64,000 bases of DNA from Trichinella spiralis (lineage: Eukaryota > Nematoda > Enoplea > Trichinellida > Trichinellidae): positions 18,708,923-18,772,922 of the forward strand of contig CM012953.1 of NCBI GenBank assembly GCA_000181795.3, written 5' to 3'. Positions 28,101 to 41,059 of the stretch are shown here, piece after piece. The position numbers and the translations under genes were made by a program. The notes under the pieces are model-generated. The model ran no database searches. It had not been told where the DNA came from and saw only the letters and a program-made list of their open reading frames with translations. How positions within the stretch are numbered: position 1 is the first letter of the stretch; every line of letters begins with the position of its first letter.

Positions 28101-31100
28101 TGAGGGCAGCTAGAGGTTAGTATGAAAAACAAAAGGCTAATGTAATAAATAAGTTTTACACATGATATAATTTTAAGCTGATCCAAATGTGTGCTTATAA
28201 TGGTATGTGGAATTTAGTTGAAAATGAATCTCATCTTTTGAAAAATATTTATTAGATCACAAATAAAGATTCTTTTTTTTTTATTCTAAGCATGCTTTTT
28301 TTCTTTTTCTAATTTAATCATATCAAATTAAAATGTTGTTTGTTTCAGAAGTGTTGAAAAGCCGTGCATTGCCTGATTTATTGTATTTAGTTTTGCTGGT
28401 TGGAAACTATTTGAATTCGGTAATTGCATTTCATTGAAATAAATTCATAAATGCATTCAAGGAAATTGAAATTCAAAAAATTAAAATTGACTTCCGTTGT
28501 TCTTCATTGGCTAGATTTTCAGGGTGTTTACAGTGGCAATGCTTGTGGATTTCGTCTTGTATCTTTGTGGAATTTGGTTGACGTGCGCGCCAATTTGCCA
28601 AACGTGACTTTAATTCACTATTTTGCCGCTGAAGCGGAGAAAAAGAATCAAAAATTGTTATCATTTTGCGAAGAATTGCCACATGTTGAAGAAGCTTCGA
28701 AGTATTTTATTTTCCAATTATTTTTGTTTGTTGTTCACCAGTAGTGTATATATGTGTAGTATATGCGCTTGTTTGTAGAATATCACTGGACATATTGTAT
28801 GCCGATTATCGATCAATGCAAGAGCGTACTCGTAAAGCTTCCCATCAAGTATCCAAATGTGATAAAGAGCTACTGGAGCAGGTTGAAAAATTTGTAGAGG
28901 TACTTCTTTTTGATATATTTGTATGTGTGTTTGAAGTTTTTGTTTTTTATTCAATTCTATTAATAATTAATTTTATACGTTTTATAACTTGATTGAATAT
29001 ATCAAAATTCAGATCAACAACGGTCAAATTATATAATTTTGATTTGTTCTATATCAAACTAAAATTTATAATAATTTTGAATTAAAGCAAAACTATTTTT
29101 TCTCAGTTTAATTTCCATCTAAAAATGTTCACCGTTATTTTAATAAATTTACTGAGTGCAACGCAGAGCTACAGACCGAATGAATTATTGAAAGAAAAAT
29201 ACAGTATATATATATGTATAATAGCTAGCAACATGTTTGCATTTCTTTTGAATTGCTAATTTGAAATAACTTGATTTTCATTTTTATTTGCTACCAAGTG
29301 CTTGCTGTTGTTCGAGTTAAAAAAAACTAAATTAATATTATAAACTGGCAGTTTGCATTAGTAGTACATTTTAAATCTAATCTAACAAATCTAAACATTG
29401 CAGCTGCCGTTCAAACATCATTTCATTATATACACATATATTTGTTTGCTGTTTGAAATTATTTAATTATAAAATTTCTTTCTTTTGGAAATTATAAATG
29501 CGACTTATAGATTTTATATAACCATGTGATTATGGGTATATTGTATTGATGAGTTTTTGTATTAATTGTTGTCAGTGTTTTACTTTTTTTTTATAGCATG
29601 CATCGAAAGAATTAAGTGATGTTGGTCATCTGTTAAAGCAGCTTGACAATTTAAGGATTCAGTTGGCGGAATTTTTCTGTGAAGATCTTCATTCATTTAA
29701 ACTTGACGAAGCTTTCAAAGTTATAGCTAATTTTCAGCAGAAGTTCAAAAAAGCATTGCAGGTAGGTGAAATCTGAGCAACAATAAAAATTTATTATTTT
29801 CATTGTTTTTGACAGCGTTGTTGATATGTAGATTATAACATTTTTGACTTTTTTACTGATGTTTTTTTGTTTGAGCTGTCATTTATTTCTTTTTAGCTAA
29901 AATAAATGGCTAAAAACATTTAAAATATAAATGAAAAAGCAATCAACAGATGCACATATGCGGAATTAAATTAAAGCACCCTCTTTTTGTCAGCCGTCTT
30001 TTTTATTTTGTAACATACAAAATATCATTTATTTATTGATTTCAACAATGGGCATAATTTCTTAATAAATGAAAAGTCCCGTGGTAAAATTTACTATATT
30101 TATTCATTCATAGAAAATTTTAATAATCGAATCATGAAAACTTTTAACATCGAGAGGCATATATATATAATAATAATAATGTAAATAAGTAATGAAAAAA
30201 ATATATATAGCTCTATTTGTAATCAATTCATTTCAATATATTCATTGCATGTCATTAATTTGCAAGTGTATACATAAATAATATATGGTATTTGCCCTGA
30301 AAATAATTTAATTAACAAACTGTTATTTTAAAAAATGCTTTAAAAATAAGCTCACAGTATAGCAGTGTAAAGAAATGAACGTCCAATTTGCTATTTGTTT
30401 TTTTCTGTAGGAAAATCATGAACGATTGACAAAAGAATTGAAAAATTCTAATAGACAGAGAAATGCGCCAGACTGCACTACTGAATCGCAAATTGATGGT
30501 ATTGTTTTGTTTATTAAAAAATTAAAAATTCTCAGTTAATAGAATAAAACCTTCTTTTTCGAATCAGTTCAATATGTATGTGAGTGTTATCATTTCAATG
30601 TAAAATTGAACTTTTCATCTTGAAATTTGCTGTAACTTTTTTCCATTACCAAAATATAAGCCTAAAAATGGCATACGGTATGGATTCCCCAAGTCCTTGC
30701 CCAAGTATGAGGTATGCGTGTTGCAGGTAAAAGTAAATCGAACAGCAAAATGGCGGAAAATCCAGCAAAATTGTCAAACAGCTCTGACTTGGCTCTGCAG
30801 GATGTTTTGAAACACGAAGAAAATCAGCCGGAAAAGGTCAATCTTGGCTGTTATTGGGGTTTGTCGTCTCGTCGGTCTAGTCGTCAAAAAGCTCTTTGGT
30901 TGGCGTCAGACGATTGTCGTGAACGACCAAAATTTCCAACATTGCCCACTTGTTTGCAAAGCAGTTCAACAAAGTACAGATAAGCAGTTATTTGATCAAT
31001 ACAAAGTCAACATTTTACAAATAATATAATATGCATGTATTTGATTACTTATTCAGAATCACATCTTGCAATTCACTGTTAAGTGAATACGAAGAAAAAG

Positions 31101-32970
31101 CCAAAAGTGATTCAAATCCCATCTCCGTCTCTGGCAGTTCATCCCATTCTTTGTCAAGCGAAAGAATAATACATCATGTTGAGGAAGAAAAGAAAATTTT
31201 CAAACCGACATGCGCAATTTCGATGGACTGCCTTGGAAGAAAATATTCGACTGGATGTGGAAATTTTGAAAAAGAGATCATTTCGGCCGATTTGAATGGA
31301 TTTTTGGAATTGCTTGAATTGGAAAAGGAGCAAATGGAAAATTCGTTGTATGGACGCCGATACAAAAATACCAGAAAAGAAGAAAATTTTCCAATTCCAC
31401 GCTGTGACAGTTCATCGCCTGTTTCGAATGGTTCTTTCAAAACTGACATTGACGAAGTGGTCCGACAGTGTGAAGAAACGTGCGTTGAAATTGATCAACT
31501 TGGAATTGAATCAGATGCAGGTGACAGCAGGGTTTTTTTGTCCAATATTTGTTTGCGTGGTTCAAGAATTTAAGATATCTGTCATGTTAATGTTAATGTT
31601 AATAGCAGTTCTGTTGTTACGAATGATATTTCAGGAACCAATAATGATGATAACCAACAAAAAAAAGTTGGAATGTCCCATTCCCATTCAGCGAAGCAGA
31701 ATCACCGGGACTTGCTATCTTCCCATAAAACAGGTATTATTATTATTATTATTGATATTTTTCTAAAATTAACCATGCCAAAAGGTTAATATGCATAATG
31801 TATGCACGTTTAGTAGGTATTTGAACGTCAGTTGCGTGTCATATAAATTATTGTTCATTTGTATTGGACATATTGTGATTATGTGTGTATTGTCTTTTTT
31901 CAGCCAGCTCTGTACGTTCAACGACTTGTTCTACTGTACAGCAGAAACACAGCGTGAGACCAGGTTTACGTGAAACAACGAATTCAGGATTCGTTAGAAA
32001 GTTGAAATTGTTGAAATCCGATAAATGTAGTACAACTTCTGCAGCGAATCGAACTAATTCGGGCGTTGAATACGGTCATGATGGTGACGAAGGCTTTGAA
32101 ACCGCTTCATTGTCTACAGTTTCCAGTGATCGTTTGACTCCAGTTGGAAGAAATGCAGAAGAAGATGCTGTTGAAGTGAAAATGGACAGTCAGGGATCGA
32201 AAATCGCCGCTTCGAAGCTTGGCCGTGGTAGTGGTGCGAAATATCTTAAACCGACCAAATCATCCACTGCCAAAACAGCGCCATCGGTTAAAGTCGATCC
32301 GGCAGCCAAAGTGAAGTTACCTCTTGGACGTAGAAATGCGCCATCGTCGACAGCGACTAGAACAACAAAATCAACTGCTTGTCAACAAGTGTCGCATCCC
32401 ACTGCCCAAGTCAGCGGTACAAAAGAGAAAAGCCGTCTCAGACCAGCAGTGATGGCCGACAAAACGTCGAATAACAGCATGAAATTGTCCAATTCATCAC
32501 GGCAAAATGTTTTGGTGAGAAAAAGAGAAGGCGCGACGTGGACGACGACCAACAGCACCAGTCGAGCTTCAACAGTTGCGTTGGCTGTAAAATCTCAGGC
32601 CACTGAATCGGTGAAGCTTGCCAGTGTGCGGAACAGTGTGGTCGGTGGTCGTGCGTCGGTTTCAACGGCCCTCAAAAGGGCGGACGAAAATTCGTCGGTT
32701 ATTCTCCAGAAGCCGAAATGTGTACCTGCGTCGCACAACAACCGTCTTATAATAATCAAAGAGCCGACCACCAACAGAAATTGCAACGATAAACGGTGGG
32801 AAAGATTGAAATCGCCGCCCAAATCAACGCTCAATCTTCTTGGTCAGTCGAAATCAGTCAGCAGAAATCGAAACCCCTGCCCTGATAATTCGAACTCGAA
32901 AAAGCCCAACTCTACTACTACTACTACTACAGTATCTTGCAAAAAGACCTCTCTTCCTCCATGGCGCTAA
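22128..32970 (+). CDS. Inverted-formin-type FH1-FH2 protein (INF2/FHDC1-like)
   Basis: Actin nucleation/elongation factor, likely cytoplasmic. Exons: 22128-22331, 25868-26811, 26883-26988, 27832-27917, 28015-28115, 28349-28419, 28523-28701, 28779-28899, 29597-29761, 30411-30498, 30727-30973, 31057-31520, 31635-31733 and 31904-32970. All junctions keep frame; 3942 nt, 1313 aa. Exons 1-2 encode a helical region (FNRLLQYLAEIAG, FWNHLESFLSIF) like the end of a diaphanous-inhibitory region. A short FH1 with eight prolines (about 26140-26162) is followed by FH2: NIWLQGAKRFD, INLLDPKRSINVNIFLKQF, VGNYLNSGVYSGNACGF and FFCEDLHSFKLDEAF, all family-specific blocks of FHDC1/INF2. The last four exons (about 570 aa) are Ser/Thr/Lys/Arg-rich and unstructured, ending KKTSLPPWR. 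In FHDC1 and INF2 the long tail binds microtubules or regulates FH2; that role here is inference. An Asn/Ser repeat (about 26080-26108) lies before FH1. Confidence 0.9.
22332..25867 (+). other. Formin intron 1 (3.5 kb)
   Basis: Intron from GTAAAATT at 22332 to TTTTTAG at 25867. It contains a patch of higher GC at 22440-22700 ending in four tandem GTCA units (about 22674-22689), (TA)n tracts near 23371 and 23515, and paired palindromes at 24550-24586. No coding exon was found; the 22781-23029 frame looks random. Confidence 0.6.
24550..24586. repeat. Two adjacent perfect palindromes
   Basis: CTGGCCTTCGGCCAG (24550-24564, 6-bp stem) is followed six bases later by GGGCATTTAAATGCCC (24571-24586, 8-bp perfect palindrome). 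They stand out as the GC-richest structure in a long AT-rich intron. A paired binding site or RNA hairpins are possible; function unknown. Confidence 0.5.
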
Positions 32971-34419
32971 ACGGTTGGCAAGCAGTTAGTTGTTTTTCCT
33001 TTTCTTTTTTCTCTGCAAAATAAGCAACCAGTATGTGCCATGTCCATGTTTACTTTTATTTTATTTTTTTACTTTTTTTCATTTTAAAAAATAATTCCTC
33101 ATTTGGCACTTCATTTGGTTCAAAGAAGAGAAAACAACAAAATGCTGGCTGGATGCTGCTGCTTGTCTTTTTTTTTCTTTCTACTTCCCAACCAACCCTC
33201 TTTTTAACAGGATTGATTGATTGATTGATTTTGTTCGATGAAGTCGCTGTTGAACAAATTCACCACTTTCCAATTCATTGTTCACTCTCATTCATCATCA
33301 TCATCTTCTTCTTCTTCTTTTTCTTCACATCTGATGCACCTCATTTCAATTCGGTGAATTCCATCTAATACTTTCTCACTTTTTACTTTTCTTAAATAAG
33401 GCATTTCTGTACTTTTTAAAATTTTAAATGAAACTACTGCATTTTTTAATTTTATTCAGCAGTGGTTTTTTTTTATTAATATAAAAGATATATTTTTTAA
33501 AATGATGCTCGTGTTGAATGCGATGTGCAAAAAAAATTACTGATCATCATAATTGGAAAGCTCAATCAATGGACAAGCATCACCTTGATAATGGAGCTTG
33601 GAATAATACGTTTTTGATAATATAAGAAAAGCATTTCAGTATCTGGAATACATTATGCGTGGTAGTGAATGAAACAACAGGTTATCAATGTGAAAAAAAC
33701 ATCGTTGAAGTGAAATTTTAAAAAAATACTATTAACAAAAATAAAAAAATAACAACAATAGCACGTGCAATGAGACGAATTAGGTTAATTGGTTTAAAAT
33801 TTTAAATACAACGGCTAAGATGTACAAATCTAAATTCCAATGGCACACTCATGCATTTCAAGAAACATGTGGAAACACGTGTAAGAAAAATGAATTTTCT
33901 CTGTAAAGTATTATTTATATGCACTGTTGTAGATAGAACTGAAAATGGAATAGTGGCTTTTGATTGCGCTGTATAGTAAGTAGTCAATTGCTGTTAGACA
34001 GATTTAGGTAGGATTAAGTGCATGTATATGTATATATATATACTGTTTGTTTATTACACATTGTAAAGGAGTAAAATTTTTATCATTATTCGCTTGAATA
34101 CTTCTAGTTTGTTTGCATAATAAACACAACATTTTAGCATCAAAAAACCTTATCTACTATTTATGCCTCAAAATGTGATGACAGAACATCAACAGAACAT
34201 ATTTGATTTATCACTCGGAAGGTAGAAAAAGAAGAAACCTGGTAATCGAAGAAGAATGGTAGTAGATACTCAACTTTTCGATTTACAATTGGTACCTGTG
34301 TTGATGTTAGCTGAGAAAGACAAAACGAGATGTCAGTAACGTCTCTTTATTTCTACATATATATATATATATATCGTGTCAAAACAACAACTGTAGGTTA
34401 TTAGGTGTCAATGATATTG
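32971..34419. other. 3' flank of the formin gene
   Basis: Contains the formin 3' UTR and then AT-rich DNA with pyrimidine/TCATCA-type low complexity near 33290-33330 and a (TA)n tract at about 34354-34373. I see no gene. Confidence 0.5.
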
Positions 34420-36548
34420 TTACCGACCTTTCGATGTTCGGGACAAGAATGGACTGTATTTAATTTGGCCGGAATTCAATTCCGCCTGCGACGTAATGAA
34501 CTTATTACGCTGATCGATATGAACTCTCATTCTGTCTTAGTCACTCCCGGGCTACACATCGATGACTCTTGCCATCTGCCATTTATAAAATCGGAACTCG
34601 GTCTTTGGAGAATAACATGATGTCTCCAACGTGTTTATTTGTCGCCCATTTCTTCCGTTTCCACAAGTTCACGATGTATTCGTTTTTCCATCGCTTCCAC
34701 AGGTTGTCGACTAACGTTCGCCTGTACTTTCAACGTCGCCACAATGATTCTTCAAGAAGGGGAAGAGTCTCGTTCCAGTCAACTCCCTGTTGCCAAAACC
34801 GCTGCAGCAAGATTTTTACTCGCATAACAAACGGTGATAACCATCTTAATGGATCAAATATTTTAAAAACTACGCTCAATAGCGACCGTTTAGTGTTTGA
34901 TACATGACGCAATCTCACTTTCCTTTCCTTAGGAGCCAGAAACTGAAAAGTTTTGTGGAATGCTTCCAGTTCATTCCGAAAGTTTTCGAACAATTAGTGG
35001 TCACTCCCCGTCTGGGGCGTAGGTGACAACACATCGGCACAATTAGAGGACCACTTGGACAAGTCAAAACTGCCGATCTTCAACAGTTTTGTAAGTTCAG
35101 CGACCATCTTCTGACCACTACTCTCATCATCGCATGATAGTAGGATATCATCTATGTACATGTTCATCAATACTTCCTTCATTTACGGTTTCCTGATATT
35201 CTGTCTGATGATTCACTGCTAGATCTTGAACGGCAATCGTGGCCAAATATGGTGAACAACATAACCCAAAAAAACAATCGACAAAACCGATAAATACATG
35301 GCATCTCTTCTCCCTGTTTCCGCCATACAAATCTTGTCACATCTCGGTCCTCTGGGTGTAGTTCGATTTGTAAGAACATCTTCGTGATGTCGGACTGGAT
35401 ACTGATTCTGAATTGTCTGAATCTTAAGAGTATGCCAACCAGGTCAGCTGTTATCGGCGGTCCTGGGTCCAACCGTTCATTTAATGAAACTCCCTCACAT
35501 CGATGTGAACCATCAAAATAATTCTGCATTTCGACGTGTTTTTGTCCATTTTGAACACCGCACGGTGTGGAAGATACCATGTCCTCCCTTCTCGTCCGTC
35601 TAAGTTCCCTATCTCTTCCACGTATCCATTGTCGATGTATTCTCGCAGGGTATTTTTATATTCTCTCTTCTTAGTAAGCTCTTTTCTCAATCTTGCTTTG
35701 AGCTGTTCAAAGCGTTTCAGAGCGGCATGATAATTGTTAAGTGATGCACTGCAACGTTTCCAAAACAATCTCGTTACGTACCTGGCCTTGTGGAAAGATA
35801 GTTCTCGGTTTATGGTCATACTTCTTTCAACCGGCGATTCAACTTCAGGCTGATCCATAAATTCGATCGACTCTAACTTCCAAAATCTGCGATACTTTTC
35901 GCAATCATATTGTGGTTGCACATCTATACGCAGTACTTTGACAGTGCTGGTGTAGCTCGTTCTTGAATTCTGACCACAAAGAATCCATTCAAGCGTGGAT
36001 TTCACAGCTACTAGGCAATCGTCATCAACACCTCTTCTATCATCTTCAATAAAATGATAGTAATAATCGATTCTGATTTAAACGTCGACATCACAACGAT
36101 CACGTGGGAAATCATCAGCTAGATTCAAGTTTCTCACATGTTCCCAGGTTGCCGGTGGATTTTCTTCCAGTGTGCCGCAGATTCGGTTGACATAATAGGC
36201 GTCGATCTGTCTCGCCTAACTATTAGGAATAATTCCTTTTAGCGAAAAGGAGACTCTTCGTAGCTTCTTGTGGCAGGTGTTGTTTCCCAGTGTGGATATG
36301 CACACCCGTTCACTCAATCCAGTCAGTCCTAGGCTGTCGGCAATTCCCTTTGTCACGAACGAGCGTTGTGATCCTGTGTCGAACAAACACATAACTTTCG
36401 TATAGTTACCGTTCGGTGCGTATAGGTACGCTTTTGCCGTCTGTAGGTACGTTCTGTCACGAGTGTCTCTTGTCTTGCTCGCACACACCCGAACAACGTT
36501 TTCCGGCTCGTTCACATTGTTCGATTTCGTTTCAGTGCTCTTTTCCAT
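34420..36548 (-). pseudogene. BEL/Pao pol remnant (protease, RT, Pao region, integrase C-terminus)
   Basis: Protease: LFDTGSQRSFVT (36216-36548) with the DTGS active-site motif. RT connector and palm: WYLPHRAVF and SDITKMFLQIELHPEDRDVT (about 35380-35580), then the YIDDIL catalytic box at about 35140, in a different frame. Pao region: TKRSLLSVVFKIFDPL...WLSPFV (34730-34993). It runs directly into an integrase C-terminal (DUF5641-like) stretch, LWKRWKNEYIVNL and KHVGDIMLF (about 34600-34735), so RNase H and the integrase catalytic core are missing by internal deletion. At least four frame breaks or stops. Confidence 0.8.
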
Positions 36549-37801
36549 CCGAGTGCACCATCTCCATGCGAGGTATCATTTTCCTCAGCTACAGTCGGGT
36601 TTCTGTCTCCTGAGAGTAGTCGATGTAATCCAATTGAAGTCACGCTCTTCGAGTTCTGACTTCGTTTACAATCGACCGTCCGGTGGCCTTGTCTGAAGCA
36701 GCAAAAACACAATCTATGCTTTCTCGCTAAGGCCCAACGCTCCTGCTTTGTCACCTTTAGAGACAAAGGACATCCTTCTACTTGATGATTCTTTCGACAA
36801 ATTGAACAAGGATTTCCTGTTGCGACGTTCGCGGAAAGAACCTTGTTAGAGCGTCGGCACTCCTTCTTCTTCATTTCCATTTCATCCTGTCTGCTGAACT
36901 TAGGGCTGCCGTGATGCAACCGTTCATAGATTTCTGCTTGCTTGTGCAAAAATTCGAAGAAAGTCTCAACTTGACCTGGATCCTCCCCAGTTTCCAGAAT
37001 TCTGTCTTCCCGTAGGCTCAGTATCTTCTTGGGGAGTAGACGTTTGCAGAGAATCAGGACGATATCTAATGGAAACTAATTTCCTGACGTGTCTCTGTTC
37101 AATGCTCTTAATGATTTCACGTGAGTCACAAGCTCGTCGTGTAATTCACGTAATGTCTTATCGCCGTTCGGTCTGAGATCTGCTGTAGCCTGTATGTGAT
37201 GCTCAGTCATCCATTTCAGATTTCCAAATCGAGTCACCAGTGCTTGTCTCGCAATTGGGTAATTGTCCTGAATGACCGCATGCCCATCTATTGCTTTTAG
37301 TCCCTCACCTTCCAATAAGGATCTCGTCACATATGAATTTCGTCACATCAGCAAGCTCAGCAATGTTGTGTATTCCAGCGTTGAACTGTTCCCAAAATGA
37401 GGGGAATCGAGGACTTTGCCGGTAAAGTTCGGAATGCTCCAAGCCGGAAGTTTGGCAGATATCAAATTCGAACTGGACTTCTTCGTTTCTACAGGTTCGG
37501 CATTCATCTCTAAATACTTCTCTGCTCTACCACGGGCTGAATGTACTTCATTTTCAGAATCCATCCACTTTTGGATTTCCTTCTCTTGTTCTTCGTCATC
37601 CGTAGTGACGGCTTCCATTGCATCCTGTGTTTCCTGACAACGCTCTAGCAGTTCAGATATTGAATCTAAAGTCATCATGACGTCTACCCGTGATCCAGGT
37701 TCACGTATCGAGGTGTCGAGGTTTTGGCAGAGGCAATTTATTCGCCCTTTCAAGAAGTTACGGCGACGCTTCAGTTTCTCACAATCCATAGCTGCTGTCA
37801 A
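36549..37801 (-). pseudogene. BEL/Pao gag remnant
   Basis: Begins at 37801 with a charged helical N-terminus, then LPAWSIPNFTGKVLDS, the conserved gag entry. A double frame shift follows near 37330-37400: FWEQFNAGIHNIAELADV and RSLLEGEGLKAIDG lie in different frames. The 3' part (36549-36949, continuing into the next frame) encodes two zinc-knuckle motifs, CSICRKNHQVEGC and CFCCFRQGHRTVDC. It would package element RNA in an active copy; here it is broken. Confidence 0.8.
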
Positions 37802-37849
37802 ACAATCCGGCTCGGAGGACCAGAAATGTTACCGACCTTTCGATGTCGT

Positions 37850-38278
37850 TACTATTATTACGTCTGATGTACCAACAATGGATGAAATAGTAAATGACAT
37901 TCATTGCGCCAAACAAGAGAACAGGGACGACTCTGACACAGATACAACAACTGTTGAAACTATGCCGTTAAAAACATACCTGGAATGAACTGAATGCGTT
38001 GACCATCAGGAGCGATTTATCAAAGCTGCGGAAAGTGCTGACGAAGGAATTTTTAAAGCCATCTCTGTTGTCATACAATTCGTCAAAGATCACAGACCGA
38101 AACTGCGTCAGACAACGTTGAAAGATTTTTTCCAACATAAGTGAAGTTTTTCAATAAACTTAACCATATATGTATCACTAAACTAACTACATGTACGCAA
38201 ACTCGGTTATGACGATATTCGGTTACAACGATGGAAATCTCTGTCCCCAATGCCCATCGTTATAACCGAGTTTCACTG
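37850..38278 (+). mobile_element. 3' end of a Tigger/pogo element
   Basis: The plus strand encodes the C-terminus of a Tigger-type transposase in two frames (VPTMDEIVNDI..., then ERFIKAAESADEGIFKAI and RQTTLKDFFQHK, stop at 38142-38144). It is followed by a terminal sequence whose reverse complement starts CAGTGAAACTCGGTTATAAC, a Tigger-like inverted repeat (ends 38278). The 5' part is absent: it is cut off by the BEL fragment at 37849. The element differs from the one at 185-884 in TIR sequence. Confidence 0.75.
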
Positions 38279-40300
38279 CATTTCGTTGTAGTAGCCTAAA
38301 TATGATTTGCTCAAGTTGTTCACAGAAAACTATTCGTTGAGCGCGTGAAGTCATTAGAAGCTTAAAGATGGATCCTTTTACTATTGTAGACACAAACACA
38401 ATACAATAATACAACACGCTCACCTCAAAGTTACCAAATCTACCACTACTCTTTATCACGTTTTCTCGATAATAAATACAATAAACCTTACTTGATGATC
38501 AAGTATTAATAAGTTCTTACTGTCTATAACTCCACAAATATGAATCTTGATTCACTCCATGCCCTCCACATATGTTGGTATGGCGATTTTAATGCAAAGG
38601 GAAAGTCAACAAGTGATAAATTGTCCACAGCTGCAGTTCTGAGTTAAAATTAGGACTGGCAATTACTAATTTTTGTAAGCATCGAAATACTTTTCTGATT
38701 TTCCTGCCTGTTCTCTGAAAATTTTTCTGGTTTGCAAACGAATTTTATCTTTAATCATTCCAATTTTTTTTGCTCCTGTTCACCAGAGTTATTGTTTTCT
38801 TTCGTATATTTTATTTAAATAAAAAATTAAAAATCTGCAATATTATTTACAAATCAAAAAACAAATTTATTTATATATTTGGTGTAAATTGTAAACTTTC
38901 TATTTTTACATCTGAACGAAACCGACTAGTGCGTTGGTGAACACTTAAATTGCCATCTATTTTCATTTCCATTTGCAACCTTTGAATGTATACATTTCAA
39001 TGATAACGAAATATTTAAACATTCCGCATCAAAAGCAGCGCCTATGATGTAGCTGATCTGTTTGATGTTGCATTTCACATTACATTTGAACTTGGTTATA
39101 AGTGAGCATGGAATTTGGCAAGAATTTCCATGCACTTATTCATTATTTTATCGTTTAATTAACTACAGGGAATTTTTTTCGGCTAAAATCTTATGCTGGA
39201 CGAATAAAGAATACTTTAAATACTTTAAATAAAAAATAAAATCTGGAATTTTGTTTAAAATAGAAATTTGTGGTTATACATTTTGTGTGAATCGTATTAA
39301 ATTTCTCTTTCAATATCTAAAGTTAAACCGACAACTGAATTTATTAAACATTCAAGTTGCAATTCTTGTATTACTATGGTTCAACATTCCAGATCAAAAA
39401 ATATCTGTTTCATTTCGAAATGATTTTACCAAACAAAACTGAAAGCAAAGAAAATTTTTTTGCTCTGTTGCCATCGTAAAAAGTCATTACATGTCAAATT
39501 ATGAAAACAAAAAATGACCTAGATAAACACGTTTATTTAACATCTCTTTGTTCAGTTATCTCTTCTTCAGGCTGTTCATTTGTTACTTCTATATTTTTGT
39601 AGAATAATGCAATTGGATAATAATGATATTTAATTTGTAAAGAACAAGACCGTCAATTCTATTTTTCATATATTTCACTCTTCAATGATAATCATTAGCT
39701 TGTGCTATTTTCTTTGTCGTAGGTTTGAGATGTGTTTTCGAATGATGAAAATAAATAATAATGAATTTTAGTTTGTATCTCAAAGAACCAACAAGCCAAT
39801 ATACAAAGGGAGATGCCACACGTTCAAGTGCACAAATCATAATGACAAATACGGGTTGTGAATAAACATGCAAACAATGGCTTAATGTAGCACATTATTA
39901 TTGTGATATTACAGGCAATCCATTTTTTCAATATAACAATTAGTTGGTTGCCGTGGCACAGTGTCTACAAGTTTAGAAATGGACTTTTTCCATATTTTTA
40001 CGTTATCATTGTATTGCCCATCTTGCCCATGGTATATATTGTAATAAAGTTCAGATTTGCTTGTTGTTGTTGTTGTGTTTCTGCCATGACCAAAGACTCG
40101 GTAGAAGTGATAACTGTTTATTCGACACACTAACTTGAACACACACACGCTATATAAATTCGTAACTGACTGACTATATTATCTATGAGCTACAGTAAAT
40201 GAATTAGAAGATGATCAGGTTACATTATCAATAATTTTGGATTCTATTAATTCGATATACAACATCAATACACAACACCAATACACAACAGTTGTAAAAT
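38279..40300. other. Intergenic repeat-rich DNA without genes
   Basis: No gene seen. 38579-38633 (GGCGATTTTAATGCAAAGGG...CCACAGCTG) resembles 42784-42831 inside the hAT element region, so at least part of this stretch is degraded transposon DNA. Confidence 0.5.
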
Positions 40301-40309
40301 GGAAATTTC

Positions 40310-40660
40310 TGTACTATACATTTACTTAGTTCTGAAACGCTTATATCGAATATCAGAAAAGTTTCTGTGAAAACAGTCTTTTGATTAGCATAGATGTGAA
40401 GAAATAAAATGCAAAAGCAAATTGACAGGAATAAAATTAAGCAATAAGATAATCTTTTGTTAACAGTGAAATGTAAAATGAAAAAGCTTTTTAAAAGCAT
40501 CATTTGCAAAGTCTAAAAACAAATATACACAGTTCCACGTCATAATTAAAAGCTTTTTCTTGAAAAAATGGTAAATGATTATTTATGTCCATATATAGTA
40601 ATTTAATGGAATGCACCTATATTTGGAAAAGGGTTGATAAACAACAATCACCCAATCCTT
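40310..40660. repeat. Local repeat family, copy 1
   Basis: Shares ordered blocks with 41060-41516: ACTATACATTT, AGATGTGAAGAAATAAAAT, TTTATGTCCATAT and GGTTGATAAACAACAATCACCC. Copies are clearly diverged. No coding capacity. The upstream 40029-40060 block (ATATATTGTAATAAAGTTCA) is also repeated at 40987-41008, so the unit may be longer. Confidence 0.6.
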
Positions 40661-41059
40661 CATCACAGCTGAATAACTAATCAAATGGCACAGTCAAGGT
40701 AAAACTGAGACGGTAGTGTGGCAATTGGATGATGGCTATACGCGGGGAAGGGGCTCCTAGAGCAGCTTACGGAGTCCAGCAGCGACGGGTAACTGCGATT
40801 ACGGGTAGATTGCTTCGTAATGAAATTAGTGTAGAACATTTTTTAAGTGCCATATCATATCATACTCCTGAACCACTACGATTACAGCACTTTTGCACTA
40901 TTTATTATTGTAGTATATATTTTATTCATTATTGTTGTATATATTTTTTATTCCTTATGATTGTATAGTTTGTCTTTGTCCATTGTATATATTGTAATAT
41001 AGTTCACATTTGTTTGTTGTTGATCCTTATTGATTGTTGTTGTAACGTGAAGCTGTATA

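Larger units (their letters stand above)
34420..37849 (-). mobile_element. Degraded BEL/Pao LTR retrotransposon
   Basis: Minus-strand element in order gag, CCHC zinc knuckles, aspartic protease, reverse transcriptase, Pao-type region, integrase C-terminal domain. The 20-base sequence TGTTACCGACCTTTCGATGT occurs at both borders (34420 and 37828), consistent with LTR edges. Just inside the right copy, read on the minus strand, TTTCTGGTCCTCCGAGCCGG precedes the gag start and fits the BEL primer-binding region. Full LTRs are not present: sequence beyond the 20 bases differs at the two ends. Many stops and frame breaks; not functional. Confidence 0.8.

Noticed and set aside
31296-31766. 156-codon alternative frame over formin tail exons
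   Set aside because: The exon model 31057-31520 / 31635-31733 keeps the formin frame and has proper GT/AG borders; the alternative ends in a run of Leu from intron sequence.
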